The position numbers were made by a program, and so were the translations under genes. From assembly GCA_018266475.1 (NCBI GenBank), contig JAFEAI010000265.1, positions 1 through 45,826 of the forward strand: DNA of 45,826 nucleotides. The letters run 5' to 3'. Of the stretch, positions 22,802-31,900 are shown piece by piece (the first letter of the stretch is position 1; the number at the start of each line of letters is the position of its first letter). This DNA comes from Bacteroidota bacterium. GTDB taxonomy: Bacteria > Bacteroidota > Bacteroidia > Flavobacteriales_F > PHOS-HE28. The notes beneath the pieces were generated by a model. That model did not search any database, had not been told where the DNA came from, and saw only the letters and a list, made by a program, of their open reading frames with translations.

Positions 22802-24925
22802 CTATTCGGCGGCGCTGGCGGCAAGCCTTCCCTGCTTGCGCAATTTCCGCAACAGGCTGTCCTTGGCCTCAATGCGGGCGTTTCCGTGCAGCACCAGTTG
22901 TGCGCCGGGCTTCACGTCCAGTTTGGCGCTTGGCTCCAGCTTCAGCACCGCGCCCGGCATCAGGTGTACTGCGGAACCGTTCAGCAGCACAAGTTTCGCC
23001 TTGCTTTCCAGCACCATGCGCGCCCCTTCGGCCAAGGTGAACCTGGTGGGCGGGCTGAACCAATGGCCGCCGCCGTTCCTGCCCTGCTGCACCAGGCGCG
23101 TGGGGGTTCCTGAGCGATCTATCCGCAGGGTCTTCCCCGATGCCAGCGTCAAGGCCGTGCCCTTGTAGCCGTTCAGCGGAGGCAGCACAATGCTGTCCGC
23201 GCACCAGCGGACATCCGCACCAAGGCGCGTATCGCCGCTGCGCACGTGCAGCACCATGGTGCCGTCCGGGCGCTGCTCCAGCAGCTCCACACCGATCCCG
23301 TTGAGGTACACGGTGCGGTTGTCCGGCTTGCGGCCCTTGTTCATTTCGCGGTTCATGTTGGCCGCCAGCGTAAGCATGTTCGCGCTGGAAGGATTGGTGC
23401 CCATGGCGATGCGGTTGTTCCCCCCCGGGGTGAACGCCTGCCGCGAGCTGCCCATGAATCCGCCATCGTCGATGGTGCGTCCGTTCCACACGCCGATGCG
23501 CGGCACCAGGGCCTCCTTGCGCGTAAGGTTGCCGTCGCCATCCCTGTCGAACAGGGGGAACTCCTGCTCCTGCGTGCCTGAAAGAGGGTTGGCCCAGGCC
23601 TCCTTCACCAGAAAGGGCGTGGTGGGCGCGGGCCACAGGCACTTGAAGGGGATGGTGTCGCCGCGCAGGCGCCAATCGTAGTTGCCGTTGGCCAGCACGG
23701 GCCGCAAGTAATCGGCATGGCCTCCATAGATGTCGCTGCCCTCCTTCTTGTCCTTGTCCACCTGCATCAGGGCGTAGATGCCGGGCACTGCAGGTTGCAC
23801 GCAATCCATGTATTGGTACTGGAACTGGTCGGTGGGGCATCCGTTGCGGGCGGTGCCCTGGTGGTTTTCCAGCCACAGCCACTGCGGGTATTCGTCGGCC
23901 TGCAGAAAGGGCATCCGGATGCGCAGGGCATCGCCGGTGGTGATGAAGTCGGCGAGCACGAAGATGCCGGTGTCCCCGGCAATGGGGTCAATATCCCCGT
24001 TCACCAACGCACCGGCGGCATTGTGGGCGCGGGCGCGGAACGTGTTTCCTTCCGGCAGCCACCCCAAGCGGTCGCGGTCCCAGCCGCTGGCCGTGAGCAG
24101 TGAGCTGTTGGCGGCGCCCATCAGGCTCCATCCGCCCTGCACGGGGATGAAATAGCCGGTGAAGATGGGCGCGTTGCCGCCGCCGCTGTGGAAGTTGTTG
24201 CCGCCGAGCAGCAGGTGGTTGAACTCGTGCTTGAGGATGCCGAAGGGCAGTCCGTTCATGGCGCCGAAGCGGCTTTGCGTGTCGCTGGGATGGCCGAAGA
24301 GCAGGCCGGAGCTTCCCGCGTCGGTGCTGCCCTGCCCGTGGGTGAGGGTGAAGCTGTTCCGCCAGATCACCATCACGTGGTCATAGCTGTGCGGGTTGTC
24401 GGGCTTGTTCACCTTGGGCAGGCCGGGCTGCCCCCCGGCGGTCCATTGGTCGAAATCAGGCACGGACAACCGGTGTGCGGTGCGCAATTCCCCAAGCTGC
24501 TTGTTGGCCTGCTCCCAGGCCATGGCGCTCCAGTCGCCCATGCTGCGCTGCTCGCTTTCGCGCACGGTGACCAACTGCTCCACGTAATCGCCCAGCACGG
24601 TGTAGCGGCCCATGCTCATGTCATGGTAGTAGCGGGTCACCATGGCCTTGGGGTGCTCCGATGCAAAGGGGTCGAACAGGTCGTCCTTCCATAGGGGAAG
24701 TTGGCCCTTGTGCCAATTGGAGGTGCCCTCCGGCATGGGGTCCTTGGCGGGGTTCTTGTCGTACTCCACCTCGGCGAAGATCACCAGCACGCGGAGGGTG
24801 CCTTGCGGGCTGAGGTACCATCCGTTGGCGCTGTGCTGGACCTGTGGCGGCGGGGGTGCCTGCGGCTGTGCGGAAGCAGCTGCCGCGAGCGAAAAGGCCA
24901 AGCTGAGGCAAAGGGTCCTGGTCAT
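22802..24925 (-). CDS. Secreted M6-like metalloprotease with C-terminal beta-solenoid-like repeats
   Basis: A 707-residue exported protein with signal peptide TRTLCLSLAFSLAAAASAQ. The central part has the HExxH zinc motif (H233, E234, H237 in ILKHEFNHLLLGGNNFHSG), as in immune-inhibitor-A/M6-type peptidases, with a third ligand candidate in the following loop. The N-terminal LRVLVIFAEVEYDKNP and YYHDMSMGRYTVLGDYVE segments fit the same family. The final ~90 residues are short repeats (KAKLVLLNGSAVHLMPGAV, LKLEPSAKLDVKPGAQLV) resembling a right-handed beta-helix edge. No type IX sorting domain is present, so it may be periplasmic or released in another way. The ATG at 24925 begins the signal peptide. 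Confidence 0.78.
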   Translation of the reverse strand: MTRTLCLSLAFSLAAAASAQPQAPPPPQVQHSANGWYLSPQGTLRVLVIFAEVEYDKNPAKDPMPEGTSNWHKGQLPLWKDDLFDPFASEHPKAMVTRYYHDMSMGRYTVLGDYVEQLVTVRESEQRSMGDWSAMAWEQANKQLGELRTAHRLSVPDFDQWTAGGQPGLPKVNKPDNPHSYDHVMVIWRNSFTLTHGQGSTDAGSSGLLFGHPSDTQSRFGAMNGLPFGILKHEFNHLLLGGNNFHSGGGNAPIFTGYFIPVQGGWSLMGAANSSLLTASGWDRDRLGWLPEGNTFRARAHNAAGALVNGDIDPIAGDTGIFVLADFITTGDALRIRMPFLQADEYPQWLWLENHQGTARNGCPTDQFQYQYMDCVQPAVPGIYALMQVDKDKKEGSDIYGGHADYLRPVLANGNYDWRLRGDTIPFKCLWPAPTTPFLVKEAWANPLSGTQEQEFPLFDRDGDGNLTRKEALVPRIGVWNGRTIDDGGFMGSSRQAFTPGGNNRIAMGTNPSSANMLTLAANMNREMNKGRKPDNRTVYLNGIGVELLEQRPDGTMVLHVRSGDTRLGADVRWCADSIVLPPLNGYKGTALTLASGKTLRIDRSGTPTRLVQQGRNGGGHWFSPPTRFTLAEGARMVLESKAKLVLLNGSAVHLMPGAVLKLEPSAKLDVKPGAQLVLHGNARIEAKDSLLRKLRKQGRLAASAAE

Positions 24926-24986
24926 GGGGTAGTGTGGCGGTTCTATCTGCGCTTGGGCAGCGGCATGCCCCCTCACGCGGGGATGG

Positions 24987-25307
24987 TCACATAAAACCAA
25001 GTTCCACCTGCGCGGCCTCGCTCATCATGTCGCGGGTCCAAGGCGGCTCAAAAGTGAGGTCCACCTTGGCGCCATTGGCGCCCGTGGTCTGGGCCACCTT
25101 TTCCTCCACCTCCCCGGGCAAGGAGCCGGCCACGGGGCAGGACGGGCTGGTGAGGGTCATCTTCACGTACACGCTGGCATCATCATTTACCACCACGTCG
25201 TAGATCAGGCCCAGCTCGTAGATGTCCACGGGAATCTCCGGGTCGTAGATCGTCTTGAGCGTCATGACCACGCGCTCTTCCAGTTGCAGTTTTTCTTCGG
25301 GGGTCAT
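24987..25307 (-). CDS. SUF-associated DUF59/MIP18-family protein (SufT-like)
   Basis: A 106-residue DUF59 protein: VVMTLKTIYDPEIPVDIYEL, GLIYDVVVND, and the conserved Cys loop LTSPSCPVAGSLPGEVEEKV. This family (SufT/PaaD/CIA2-like) assists Fe-S cluster maturation or delivery. It is the last gene of the suf cluster, 85 nt after sufE. The intervening hairpin (25349-25371) may adjust its expression. The family is certain; the precise role is inferred from position. Confidence 0.9.
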   Translation of the reverse strand: MTPEEKLQLEERVVMTLKTIYDPEIPVDIYELGLIYDVVVNDDASVYVKMTLTSPSCPVAGSLPGEVEEKVAQTTGANGAKVDLTFEPPWTRDMMSEAAQVELGFM

Positions 25308-25348
25308 TTCCAGGCGCCGCAGGTGCGGCTTTGGTGTCTTGGGTCCAA

Positions 25349-25371
25349 TGTCCTATGCAGGGCATGGGACA
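25349..25371. repeat. Hairpin between sufE and the DUF59 gene
   Basis: Arms TGTCCTATGC and GCATGGGACA form a 10-bp stem with one G-T pair and an AGG loop. There is no T-run after it, so it is more likely an mRNA-processing or attenuating structure than a terminator. Confidence 0.4.
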
Positions 25372-25392
25372 AGTTCGTAGCTCCGATGCACT

Positions 25393-25812
25393 TCATTCCG
25401 AAAAGGCCAGCGCATAGCGTTTCATCTGGTCGATCATGGCGCTGAGGCCGTTGGCGCGGTTGGGGCTGAGGTGCTGGCGCAGCCCGATGCGGTCGATGAA
25501 TTCCGTGGAGGTGCCGAGGATCTCCTGCGGTGTGCGATCGTTGTACACGCGCACCAGCAGGGCCACGATGCCCTTGGTGATCAACGCATCGCTGTCGGCG
25601 GTGAAGTGGATGCGGCCATCCTTGTGCGCGGCATGCAGCCACACCCTGCTTTGGCACCCGCGCACGAGGTTGCCGTCCGTTCTTTGCTCCGGTGCGATAA
25701 GCGGAAGGTCGCGGCCCAGTTCGATCAGCTGTTCATACCGGTCCTGCCAATCGCCGAGCATGGCGAACTCGTCCACCACTTCCTGTTGGGCCTGTGCCAA
25801 TGTGGTGCTCAT
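25393..25812 (-). CDS. sufE: SufE family cysteine desulfuration protein
   Basis: A 139-residue SufE. It takes persulfide from SufS and passes it to the SufBCD scaffold. The acceptor is Cys53 in LVRGCQSRVW. Family features include EFAMLGDWQDRYEQLIELG at the N-terminus, ADSDALITKGIVALLVRVYN and the C-terminal LSPNRANGLSAMIDQMK. It overlaps the sufS stop end by 4 nt (25809-25812), as expected for coupled translation of the two partners. Confidence 0.95.
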   Translation of the reverse strand: MSTTLAQAQQEVVDEFAMLGDWQDRYEQLIELGRDLPLIAPEQRTDGNLVRGCQSRVWLHAAHKDGRIHFTADSDALITKGIVALLVRVYNDRTPQEILGTSTEFIDRIGLRQHLSPNRANGLSAMIDQMKRYALAFSE

Positions 25813-27047
25813 CCCCTCAGCATCTTCACGGCCTTCTTCGTTGCGGCGATCATCGCATCCACTTCGTCGATCGTGTTGAACGGTGCGAAGCTGGCCCGCG
25901 TGGTGCCGCTGATGCCGAAGCGGTCCATCAAGGGCTGCGTGCAGTGGTGGCCCGTGCGCACGGCTATGCCCTGCTGGTCCAGCAAGGTACCGAGGTCGTA
26001 GTGGTGAACGCCATCGATCAGGAAGCTGATCACGCCCACTTTCTCCTTCGCGGTTCCGATGATGCGGAGGCCCTCGATGGAAAGCAGCTCCTTGGTGGCG
26101 TACACAAGGAGCGCATGCTCATGCGCGGCCATCGCTTCAAGGTGGTGATCCTTCATCCAGCGCACCGCTTCGCCCAGGCCGATGATGCCGGCGATGTGCG
26201 GCGTGCCGGCCTCGAACTTGAAGGGCAGCTTGGCGTAGGTGGTCCTTTCAAAGGTGACGCGGTCGATCATCTCGCCGCCACCCTGCCATGGCGGCATGCG
26301 CTCCAGCAGCTCCTCCCTTCCGTACAGCACGCCGATGCCGGTGGGCGCATACATCTTGTGGCCACTGAAGGCATAGAGGTCGCAGCCCAGGTCCTGCACG
26401 TCCACCAGCAGGTGCGGAATGGCCTGTGCGCCGTCCACCACGGTGGTGATGCCCCGCTTGCGGGCCGCTGCCACCAGGTCCTTCACGGGGTTGATGGTGC
26501 CCATCGTATTGCTCACGTGGCTGATCGCCAGGATCCGGGTCCTGGCGGAGAAGGGCACCTGGGCCAGGTCCCATGTTCCATCCTCCGTGACCGGGATCAC
26601 CTTCAGCACCGCGCCATGGCGTTCGCAGGCCAGTTGCCAGGGAACGATGTTGGCGTGGTGCTCCATGGCGCTGATCAGCACCTCGTCGCCTTGCTTCAGC
26701 AACAAGGGGGCCAGGCTGCCTGCCGCCAGATTGAGGCTGGCCGTAGTGCCTGCGGTAAAGACCACTTCATGCGCGTGCTTCGCATTGATGTGCCTGCGCA
26801 CCGCTTCCCGCGCGGCTTCCTGCGCTTCGGTGGCCAGGTTGCTCAAGGTGTGTACGCCCCGATGCACGTTGGCGTTGATGGTGGCGTAGTATGCGCTCAC
26901 GGCCTTGATCACCCGGCGCGGCTTCTGGCTGGTGGCGGCGTTATCGAAATAGATCAACGGCTTGCCGTGTACCAGCTCCCTGAGGATGGGGAACTGCGCA
27001 CGGATCTCCTCGATGCGGTATGCCGGGTCCAACGTGGCGGGTTTCAT
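25809..27047 (-). CDS. sufS: SufS-type cysteine desulfurase
   Basis: A 412-residue PLP-dependent group II cysteine desulfurase that releases sulfur from cysteine for Fe-S assembly. PLP-binding Lys231 lies in AFSGHKMYAPTGIGVLYG, with catalytic Cys369 in VRTGHHCTQPLMDRFG. The N-terminal IYFDNAATSQKP and VFTAGTTASLNLAA, and SHVSNTMGTINPVK are typical. The ATG at 27047 is chosen because the longer reading enters the palindrome at 27057-27142. It lies downstream of sufD and is coupled to sufE. Confidence 0.96.
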   Translation of the reverse strand: MKPATLDPAYRIEEIRAQFPILRELVHGKPLIYFDNAATSQKPRRVIKAVSAYYATINANVHRGVHTLSNLATEAQEAAREAVRRHINAKHAHEVVFTAGTTASLNLAAGSLAPLLLKQGDEVLISAMEHHANIVPWQLACERHGAVLKVIPVTEDGTWDLAQVPFSARTRILAISHVSNTMGTINPVKDLVAAARKRGITTVVDGAQAIPHLLVDVQDLGCDLYAFSGHKMYAPTGIGVLYGREELLERMPPWQGGGEMIDRVTFERTTYAKLPFKFEAGTPHIAGIIGLGEAVRWMKDHHLEAMAAHEHALLVYATKELLSIEGLRIIGTAKEKVGVISFLIDGVHHYDLGTLLDQQGIAVRTGHHCTQPLMDRFGISGTTRASFAPFNTIDEVDAMIAATKKAVKMLRG

Positions 27048-27056
27048 GGAGTGTGG

Positions 27057-27142
27057 TTCACCACAGCGGCACGGGGGACACGGCGGGGGATGACGAACGC
27101 ATCCCATGCGCTCCTCCGTGCCCTCCGTGCCTCTGTGGTGAA
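27057..27142. repeat. Large imperfect palindrome between sufD and sufS
   Basis: Left arm TTCACCACAGCGGCACGG..., right arm ...CCGTGCCTCTGTGGTGAA. The arms pair over about 27 positions with a few mismatches, then again over GGGATG/CATCCC around a short loop. It lies in the 99-nt gap between two operon genes and would form a strong hairpin in the mRNA. A diverged partial copy is at 7938-7988. Confidence 0.75.
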
Positions 27143-27146
27143 TTGC

Positions 27147-28427
27147 TCATAATGCTTCAAGCTTCGCGTCGATCATCGCTTCCAGGTGCTTCCGCCAATC
27201 GGCGTTCGCGATCCGGTCCAGCACATCGGCCATGAAGGCGTGCGCCATCAAGCGCCGTGCTTCCGCCTCGCTCACCCCGCGTGAACGCAGGTAGAAGATC
27301 GCCTGCTTGTCCATGCGGCCGATGGTACACCCGTGGCTGCACTTCACGTCGTCGGCATAGATCTCCAGTTCGGGCTTGGAGTACACGCGCGCATCATCGC
27401 CTTGCAGGATGTTGGCATTGCGTTGGTAGGCGCGCGTGCGCTGGGCATCGGGCTTCACGAACACCTTGCCGTTGAACACGCCCGTGGCCTTTCCGGAGAC
27501 GATGCCCTTGTAGAGCTCGTCACTGGTGCAGTCCGGCACGGCGTGGTCGATGAAGGTATGGTTGTCGCAGTGGGCGCTGCCGTCCAGCAGGTAGGCGCCG
27601 TTCAGTTCGGCATGGGCCCCGGGGCCTGCAAGCGCGATGTTCAGCTCATTGCGCACCAGGGATCCGTACAGCGTGGTGGTATCGATGCTGAAGCGGCCCT
27701 TCGCCCCGATCCCCACCCCGTCGAGGTGGATGTCCGCCGGGCCGTTGGGCTCGTTCTGCAACAGGTGCAGGGCCAGGTCCGCACCTTCGCCCACTACGCA
27801 TTCGCGCACGCCGTTCACAAGGGATGCGGTGGTTTCCCCGATGGCGATGTGCTCATCGATCAGTTCCAGCGTGGCGCCTTCATGCAGCATGATGAGGTCG
27901 CGCGGCTGGATCAACATCGCTTCGCCGTGATCCCGGCCCGCCGTGACGCGCAGCACATGGATGGGCCTGGTGGTCCGTGCGCCCTTTACCGCCAGGACGA
28001 TCAGGCCGTCGGTGGGCGCAGCCATGTTCATCGCGGTGAAGAGGCGGTCGCCGATGGGGGCGACCTGTCCGTAGTGCGTCTTCAGCGGGCCGTGGGAGAG
28101 ATGGTTCCGGATGCTGTCGATCACCACGCCCTTGTCCGCCTTCAGGTCGTCGCTGAGGTCGGCGCGGAAATGGCCGTTGACGAAGACCACGCGGGTGGCG
28201 GGAAACGGCAGGCGGGCGGGCAACTGCACCGGAACCTGCCCGTCCGGCTTCGTGCAGGTCCGGTTGAACAGCCTGGCAACCGGCGTGTATTTCCATTGCT
28301 CGGTGCGGCGGCCCGGAATGGGCAGTTCCATGGCGCGGGCAAGGGCTTCCGGTGCATTCGGCCAGCTGCTTCCCTCCAGCAGCGGCATCACCGTTGCCTT
28401 CGGGTCGGTCATTGTTGCGGTGGTCAT
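27147..28427 (-). CDS. sufD: Fe-S cluster assembly protein SufD
   Basis: A 426-residue SufD, part of the SufBCD scaffold. It shows the beta-helix core (VHLDGVGIGAKG-like DIHLDGVGIGAKGRFSIDT, NAHLAGP-like ALAGPGAHAELNG) and the C-terminal family signature VKCSHGCTIGRMDKQAIFYLR, then GVSEAEARRLMAHAF. ATG 28427 is preferred because the 26 residues available upstream (ATG 28505, which overlaps sufC by 4 nt) are encoded by palindromic repeat sequence. The 28505 start remains possible because of that ATGA overlap. Confidence 0.93.
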   Translation of the reverse strand: MTTATMTDPKATVMPLLEGSSWPNAPEALARAMELPIPGRRTEQWKYTPVARLFNRTCTKPDGQVPVQLPARLPFPATRVVFVNGHFRADLSDDLKADKGVVIDSIRNHLSHGPLKTHYGQVAPIGDRLFTAMNMAAPTDGLIVLAVKGARTTRPIHVLRVTAGRDHGEAMLIQPRDLIMLHEGATLELIDEHIAIGETTASLVNGVRECVVGEGADLALHLLQNEPNGPADIHLDGVGIGAKGRFSIDTTTLYGSLVRNELNIALAGPGAHAELNGAYLLDGSAHCDNHTFIDHAVPDCTSDELYKGIVSGKATGVFNGKVFVKPDAQRTRAYQRNANILQGDDARVYSKPELEIYADDVKCSHGCTIGRMDKQAIFYLRSRGVSEAEARRLMAHAFMADVLDRIANADWRKHLEAMIDAKLEAL

Positions 28428-28441
28428 GGTTGCACGGTCTT

Positions 28442-28501
28442 GTCGATCCGGTGGATCGACGGTACACTTCAGGTCATCTGATCGCCTGGTCCCCTGATCG
28501 C

Positions 28502-28503
<2 letters not shown>
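28442..28503. repeat. Palindromic repeat sequence at the sufC-sufD junction
   Basis: Contains a perfect palindrome GTCGATCC-GGT-GGATCGAC (28442-28460) and two GATCGC/TGATCGC units around CCTGGTCCCC. It looks like another dispersed-repeat fragment, not coding sequence. Confidence 0.45.
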
Positions 28504-29248
<745 letters not shown>

Positions 29249-29276
29249 GTTCCTGCAACGCCGTTTTCCGGCTTAT

Positions 29277-29291
29277 TTAGATTGATTCTAA
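29277..29291. promoter_or_regulatory. Candidate Fur/PerR-family operator upstream of sufC
   Basis: TTAGATTGATTCTAA has inverted TTAGA/TCTAA half-sites in a 7-1-7 arrangement typical of Fur-family boxes. It lies between the -7 box at 29307-29314 and the sufC ATG, close to the expected transcription start, where a repressor would block initiation. It is AT-rich against a GC-rich background. Regulation by iron or oxidative stress is inference. Confidence 0.45.
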
Positions 29292-29306
29292 TTACAAATG
29301 CACCGG

Positions 29307-29314
29307 CAAAGGTA
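29307..29314 (-). promoter_or_regulatory. -7 box (TACCTTTG) of the suf operon promoter
   Basis: A perfect TAnnTTTG on the minus strand, with a TTGTTG segment 17 nt further upstream as a reasonable -33 element. The leader to the sufC ATG is about 55 nt. Confidence 0.6.
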
Positions 29315-29462
29315 ACCCCTGCGGACTTGGGCAACAAGCCCGCGCAATGCGCCGGAACGGGAAGAGCGTTCCCCGGGCGCGCTCCGCCGCGTGGTGACGA
29401 AGCTGCGGAAGGCCGCCGGAAGATGTGCTGCGGCCCTGCACCCGCGCCAATCCGCCGATGCC

Positions 29463-29470
29463 GACCTTCG
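29463..29470 (+). promoter_or_regulatory. -7-like box (GACCTTCG) abutting a start codon
   Basis: A weaker match (six of eight) to TAnnTTTG, ending 4 nt before the ATG at 29475. Confidence 0.25.
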
Positions 29471-29474
29471 CCCC

Positions 29475-30545
29475 ATGGAAATGCACAAGATCGACTGGGG
29501 CAAGGTGCGCCTGGACTACCCGGGGCTGGTTGGGCAAACGTACCTGGACACGGGGTCCATGGGGTTGATGGCGCGCAGCACCGTGGAGGCCGCGCACGCC
29601 GAGCACGAGCGCTTGGTGCAAGAAGGCTCCACGCGCGGCATTTACTGGATGATGGAAGGCCTCCCGCAGATCGCCAGGGAAGTGGCTGCGCACATCTACG
29701 GAGATGCTGCGGGCACCATCCTGTTCCAAAGCTTCACGGCGGGCCTTTCGCGCATTGCACCCCTGCTGAAGCACCGGCCCAAGGTGCTGTTGGTGGGCGG
29801 CGATTACCCCACGCTGCACGGGCCGTTCCATTGGAACGGCTTCCAGGTGGCAATGGTGCAACCGGCGGCGGACGGCAGCATCCCCATGGATCTGCTGGCT
29901 GCGGCCATGGCAAAGGAACGCCCGCAAGTAGTGGGCATCAGCCATGTGCAATGGACCACCGGCCACACCATCGACCTAAAGGCCTTTGGCGAGCTCTGCC
30001 GCGCGCATGGCGCCTGGTCCGTGGTGGACATTACGCAAAGCTGGTGCTGCGTGCCGGTGGACCTGCGCACGGCACCCATCGACATCATCGGCGGCAGCGG
30101 CTACAAATGGCCCTTGGCCGGGTTCGGCAACGGCTTTTTCCACCTTTCCCCGGAGGTGCGCTCGGAACTGGCCAAACGCAACGGCTTCGACCCCGTGAAA
30201 GCCCTTTCCGAGGGCCACTTGGACCCGGTGGCACAGGTGCGCTTGCGCGACGGACTGAAGCGCCATGCGGACCTGGGCATGCAGGCCGTGTGGGAGCGCG
30301 TGCAGTATGTCACCGCGTATGCCGTGCAGGAACTGCAGCGTGCCGGGGTGCGCATCCTCAACGGCACCGATGCCGGCACCCGCGCAGGCATCCTGATCAT
30401 CGAGGGCGGCAGGGAGCGGCAGGCGGTTATGCATGCGGCGGGATTACCGGCGCAACTGCGCGGCGCGGGCATCCGCCTCGGCATCCACTTCTACAACAAC
30501 GAACAGGAGGTGGACCGCCTGGCCGAGGTGTTGCGCGGCACTTGA
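29475..30545 (+). CDS. Class V aminotransferase family protein
   Basis: A 356-residue fold-type I PLP enzyme of the class V aminotransferase/cysteine desulfurase/kynureninase group. It shows TYLDTGSMGLMARST at the N-terminus, the PLP-contacting WSVVDITQSWCCVPVDL (Asp that pairs with the pyridine nitrogen) and PLP Lys211 in GGSGYKWPLAGFGNGFF. The C-terminal domain includes LRGAGIRLGIHFYNNEQEVD, as in desulfurase-like members. No catalytic Cys loop of SufS/IscS type is seen, so kynureninase-like or amino-acid lyase chemistry is as likely as sulfur transfer. It is divergent from the suf operon. The substrate is unknown. Confidence 0.82.
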   Translation: MEMHKIDWGKVRLDYPGLVGQTYLDTGSMGLMARSTVEAAHAEHERLVQEGSTRGIYWMMEGLPQIAREVAAHIYGDAAGTILFQSFTAGLSRIAPLLKHRPKVLLVGGDYPTLHGPFHWNGFQVAMVQPAADGSIPMDLLAAAMAKERPQVVGISHVQWTTGHTIDLKAFGELCRAHGAWSVVDITQSWCCVPVDLRTAPIDIIGGSGYKWPLAGFGNGFFHLSPEVRSELAKRNGFDPVKALSEGHLDPVAQVRLRDGLKRHADLGMQAVWERVQYVTAYAVQELQRAGVRILNGTDAGTRAGILIIEGGRERQAVMHAAGLPAQLRGAGIRLGIHFYNNEQEVDRLAEVLRGT

Positions 30546-30611
30546 GCACGGCCTCCTCCGCGCAGGCCGCCAACGGGTTCATGAAGCACCGCGCACGCAC
30601 GCGGCTCGCGC

Positions 30612-31856
30612 TCACACCGCGGCCAGCGCCTGCTCCAGGTCGGCGATCAGGTCCTGCGGGTGCTCCACGCCCACGCTCAGGCGCACCAGCCCCCCGGTGA
30701 TGCCCAGCTTCTCGCGCTCGCCGGGGTCCACCCCCACGTGCGTCATGGTGGCGGGATGCTCCGCCAGCGATTCGGTGCTGCCCAAGCTCACGGCCAGCTT
30801 CACCAGCTTCAGCGCGTTCAGGAAGCGGAAGGCCTCGGCCTCCCCGCCCTTCACGTCGAAGGAAAGCATGGCGCCCGCGCTGAAGCACTGCGCCTTGTAG
30901 ATGGCCTGCTGCGCCGGATCGTCGATAAAGCCCAAGTAATGCACCTTCTTCACCTTGGGGTGCCCCTTCAGGAAGGAAGCCACCTCGGTGGCGTTCAGCG
31001 CCTGCCGCTCCATCCGCACCTTCAGCGTTTCCAGGCTGCGCAGCAGCAGCCAGCCGGTCCAGGGGCCGGCCATGCAGCCCAGGAAGCTGCGCAGGCCCTT
31101 CACGCGGGCCACCAGTTCCTTGCTGCCCAAGCAGGCGCCGGCGATCACATCGCTGTGGCCGCCGATGTACTTGGTGGCCGAGTACAGCACCAGGTCCGCA
31201 CCCTGCTCCATGGGGTGCTGCCACAAGGGCCCCATGTAGGTGTTGTCCACGGCCAGCAGCACCGGCCTTTCCGCCGTGCTGAAAGCCTTGGCCAGGCGGC
31301 TGCAGGCGGCAATGTCGATCAGGATGTTGGTGGGGTTGGCCGGGGTTTCCACATAGATCATCTTCAGGCGGTCCGCCTTGCCGCTCTTGCGCACGATCTC
31401 CTCCAGGCGGTCCTGCTCCCACGGGTAAAAGCCCAGCACCTCCACGCCAAGGCGCGTGAGGATATGCTTGATGAAATGGTCGGTGCCGCCGTAGATCGGG
31501 TTGCTGAACAGCAGCAGGTCGCCCGGCGAAAGGAATTCCAGCAGCATGGTGGTGATGGCGCCCATGCCGCTCTCGAACACCGCGCAATCCCCGGCATTTT
31601 CCCAAAGGCCCAGGCGGTTTTCCAGGATCTCCAGGTCGGGATTGTTCAACCGGCTGTAGATCAGGCCCAGCTCCTCCTGTTCACCCTGCTCGCGCAGCCC
31701 GTAGGCCACCTCAAAGAAGGCCTTGCCGTCCTCCGCCTTTTGGAACACGAAGGTGCTGGTCTGGAAGATCGGGCATTTCACGGCGCCTTGCGACAGCTCG
31801 GGCTTGTAGCCGTAGCTCATCATCAGGCTTTCGGGGCGAAGTTTGCGTGGGTCCAT
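30612..31856 (-). CDS. Transsulfuration-family PLP enzyme (cystathionine gamma-synthase/methionine gamma-lyase-like)
   Basis: A 414-residue Cys/Met-metabolism PLP enzyme. Key features are the QTSTFVF and YSRLNNPDLEILENRL phosphate-binding region, FESGMGAITTMLLEFL, IYVETPANPTNILIDI, LAVDNTYMGP, PLP Lys229 in YSATKYIGGHSDVIAG, and the C-terminal SLGSTESLAEHPATMTH and LVRLSVGVEHPQDLIADL. It could act in methionine/cysteine interconversion or in alpha,gamma-elimination; the sequence does not decide. ATG 31856 is preceded by TAGCTTCG at 4 nt. It is convergent with the aminotransferase gene. Confidence 0.93.
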   Translation of the reverse strand: MDPRKLRPESLMMSYGYKPELSQGAVKCPIFQTSTFVFQKAEDGKAFFEVAYGLREQGEQEELGLIYSRLNNPDLEILENRLGLWENAGDCAVFESGMGAITTMLLEFLSPGDLLLFSNPIYGGTDHFIKHILTRLGVEVLGFYPWEQDRLEEIVRKSGKADRLKMIYVETPANPTNILIDIAACSRLAKAFSTAERPVLLAVDNTYMGPLWQHPMEQGADLVLYSATKYIGGHSDVIAGACLGSKELVARVKGLRSFLGCMAGPWTGWLLLRSLETLKVRMERQALNATEVASFLKGHPKVKKVHYLGFIDDPAQQAIYKAQCFSAGAMLSFDVKGGEAEAFRFLNALKLVKLAVSLGSTESLAEHPATMTHVGVDPGEREKLGITGGLVRLSVGVEHPQDLIADLEQALAAV

Positions 31857-31860
31857 GGCG

Positions 31861-31868
31861 CGAAGCTA
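31861..31868 (-). promoter_or_regulatory. -7-like box (TAGCTTCG) abutting a start codon
   Basis: Read on the minus strand, followed by CGCC and the ATG at 31856, exactly the arrangement seen before pgk. Confidence 0.4.
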
Positions 31869-31900
31869 CCGGTTTGCCGGTTGAACGCGGGACGCGGGGC

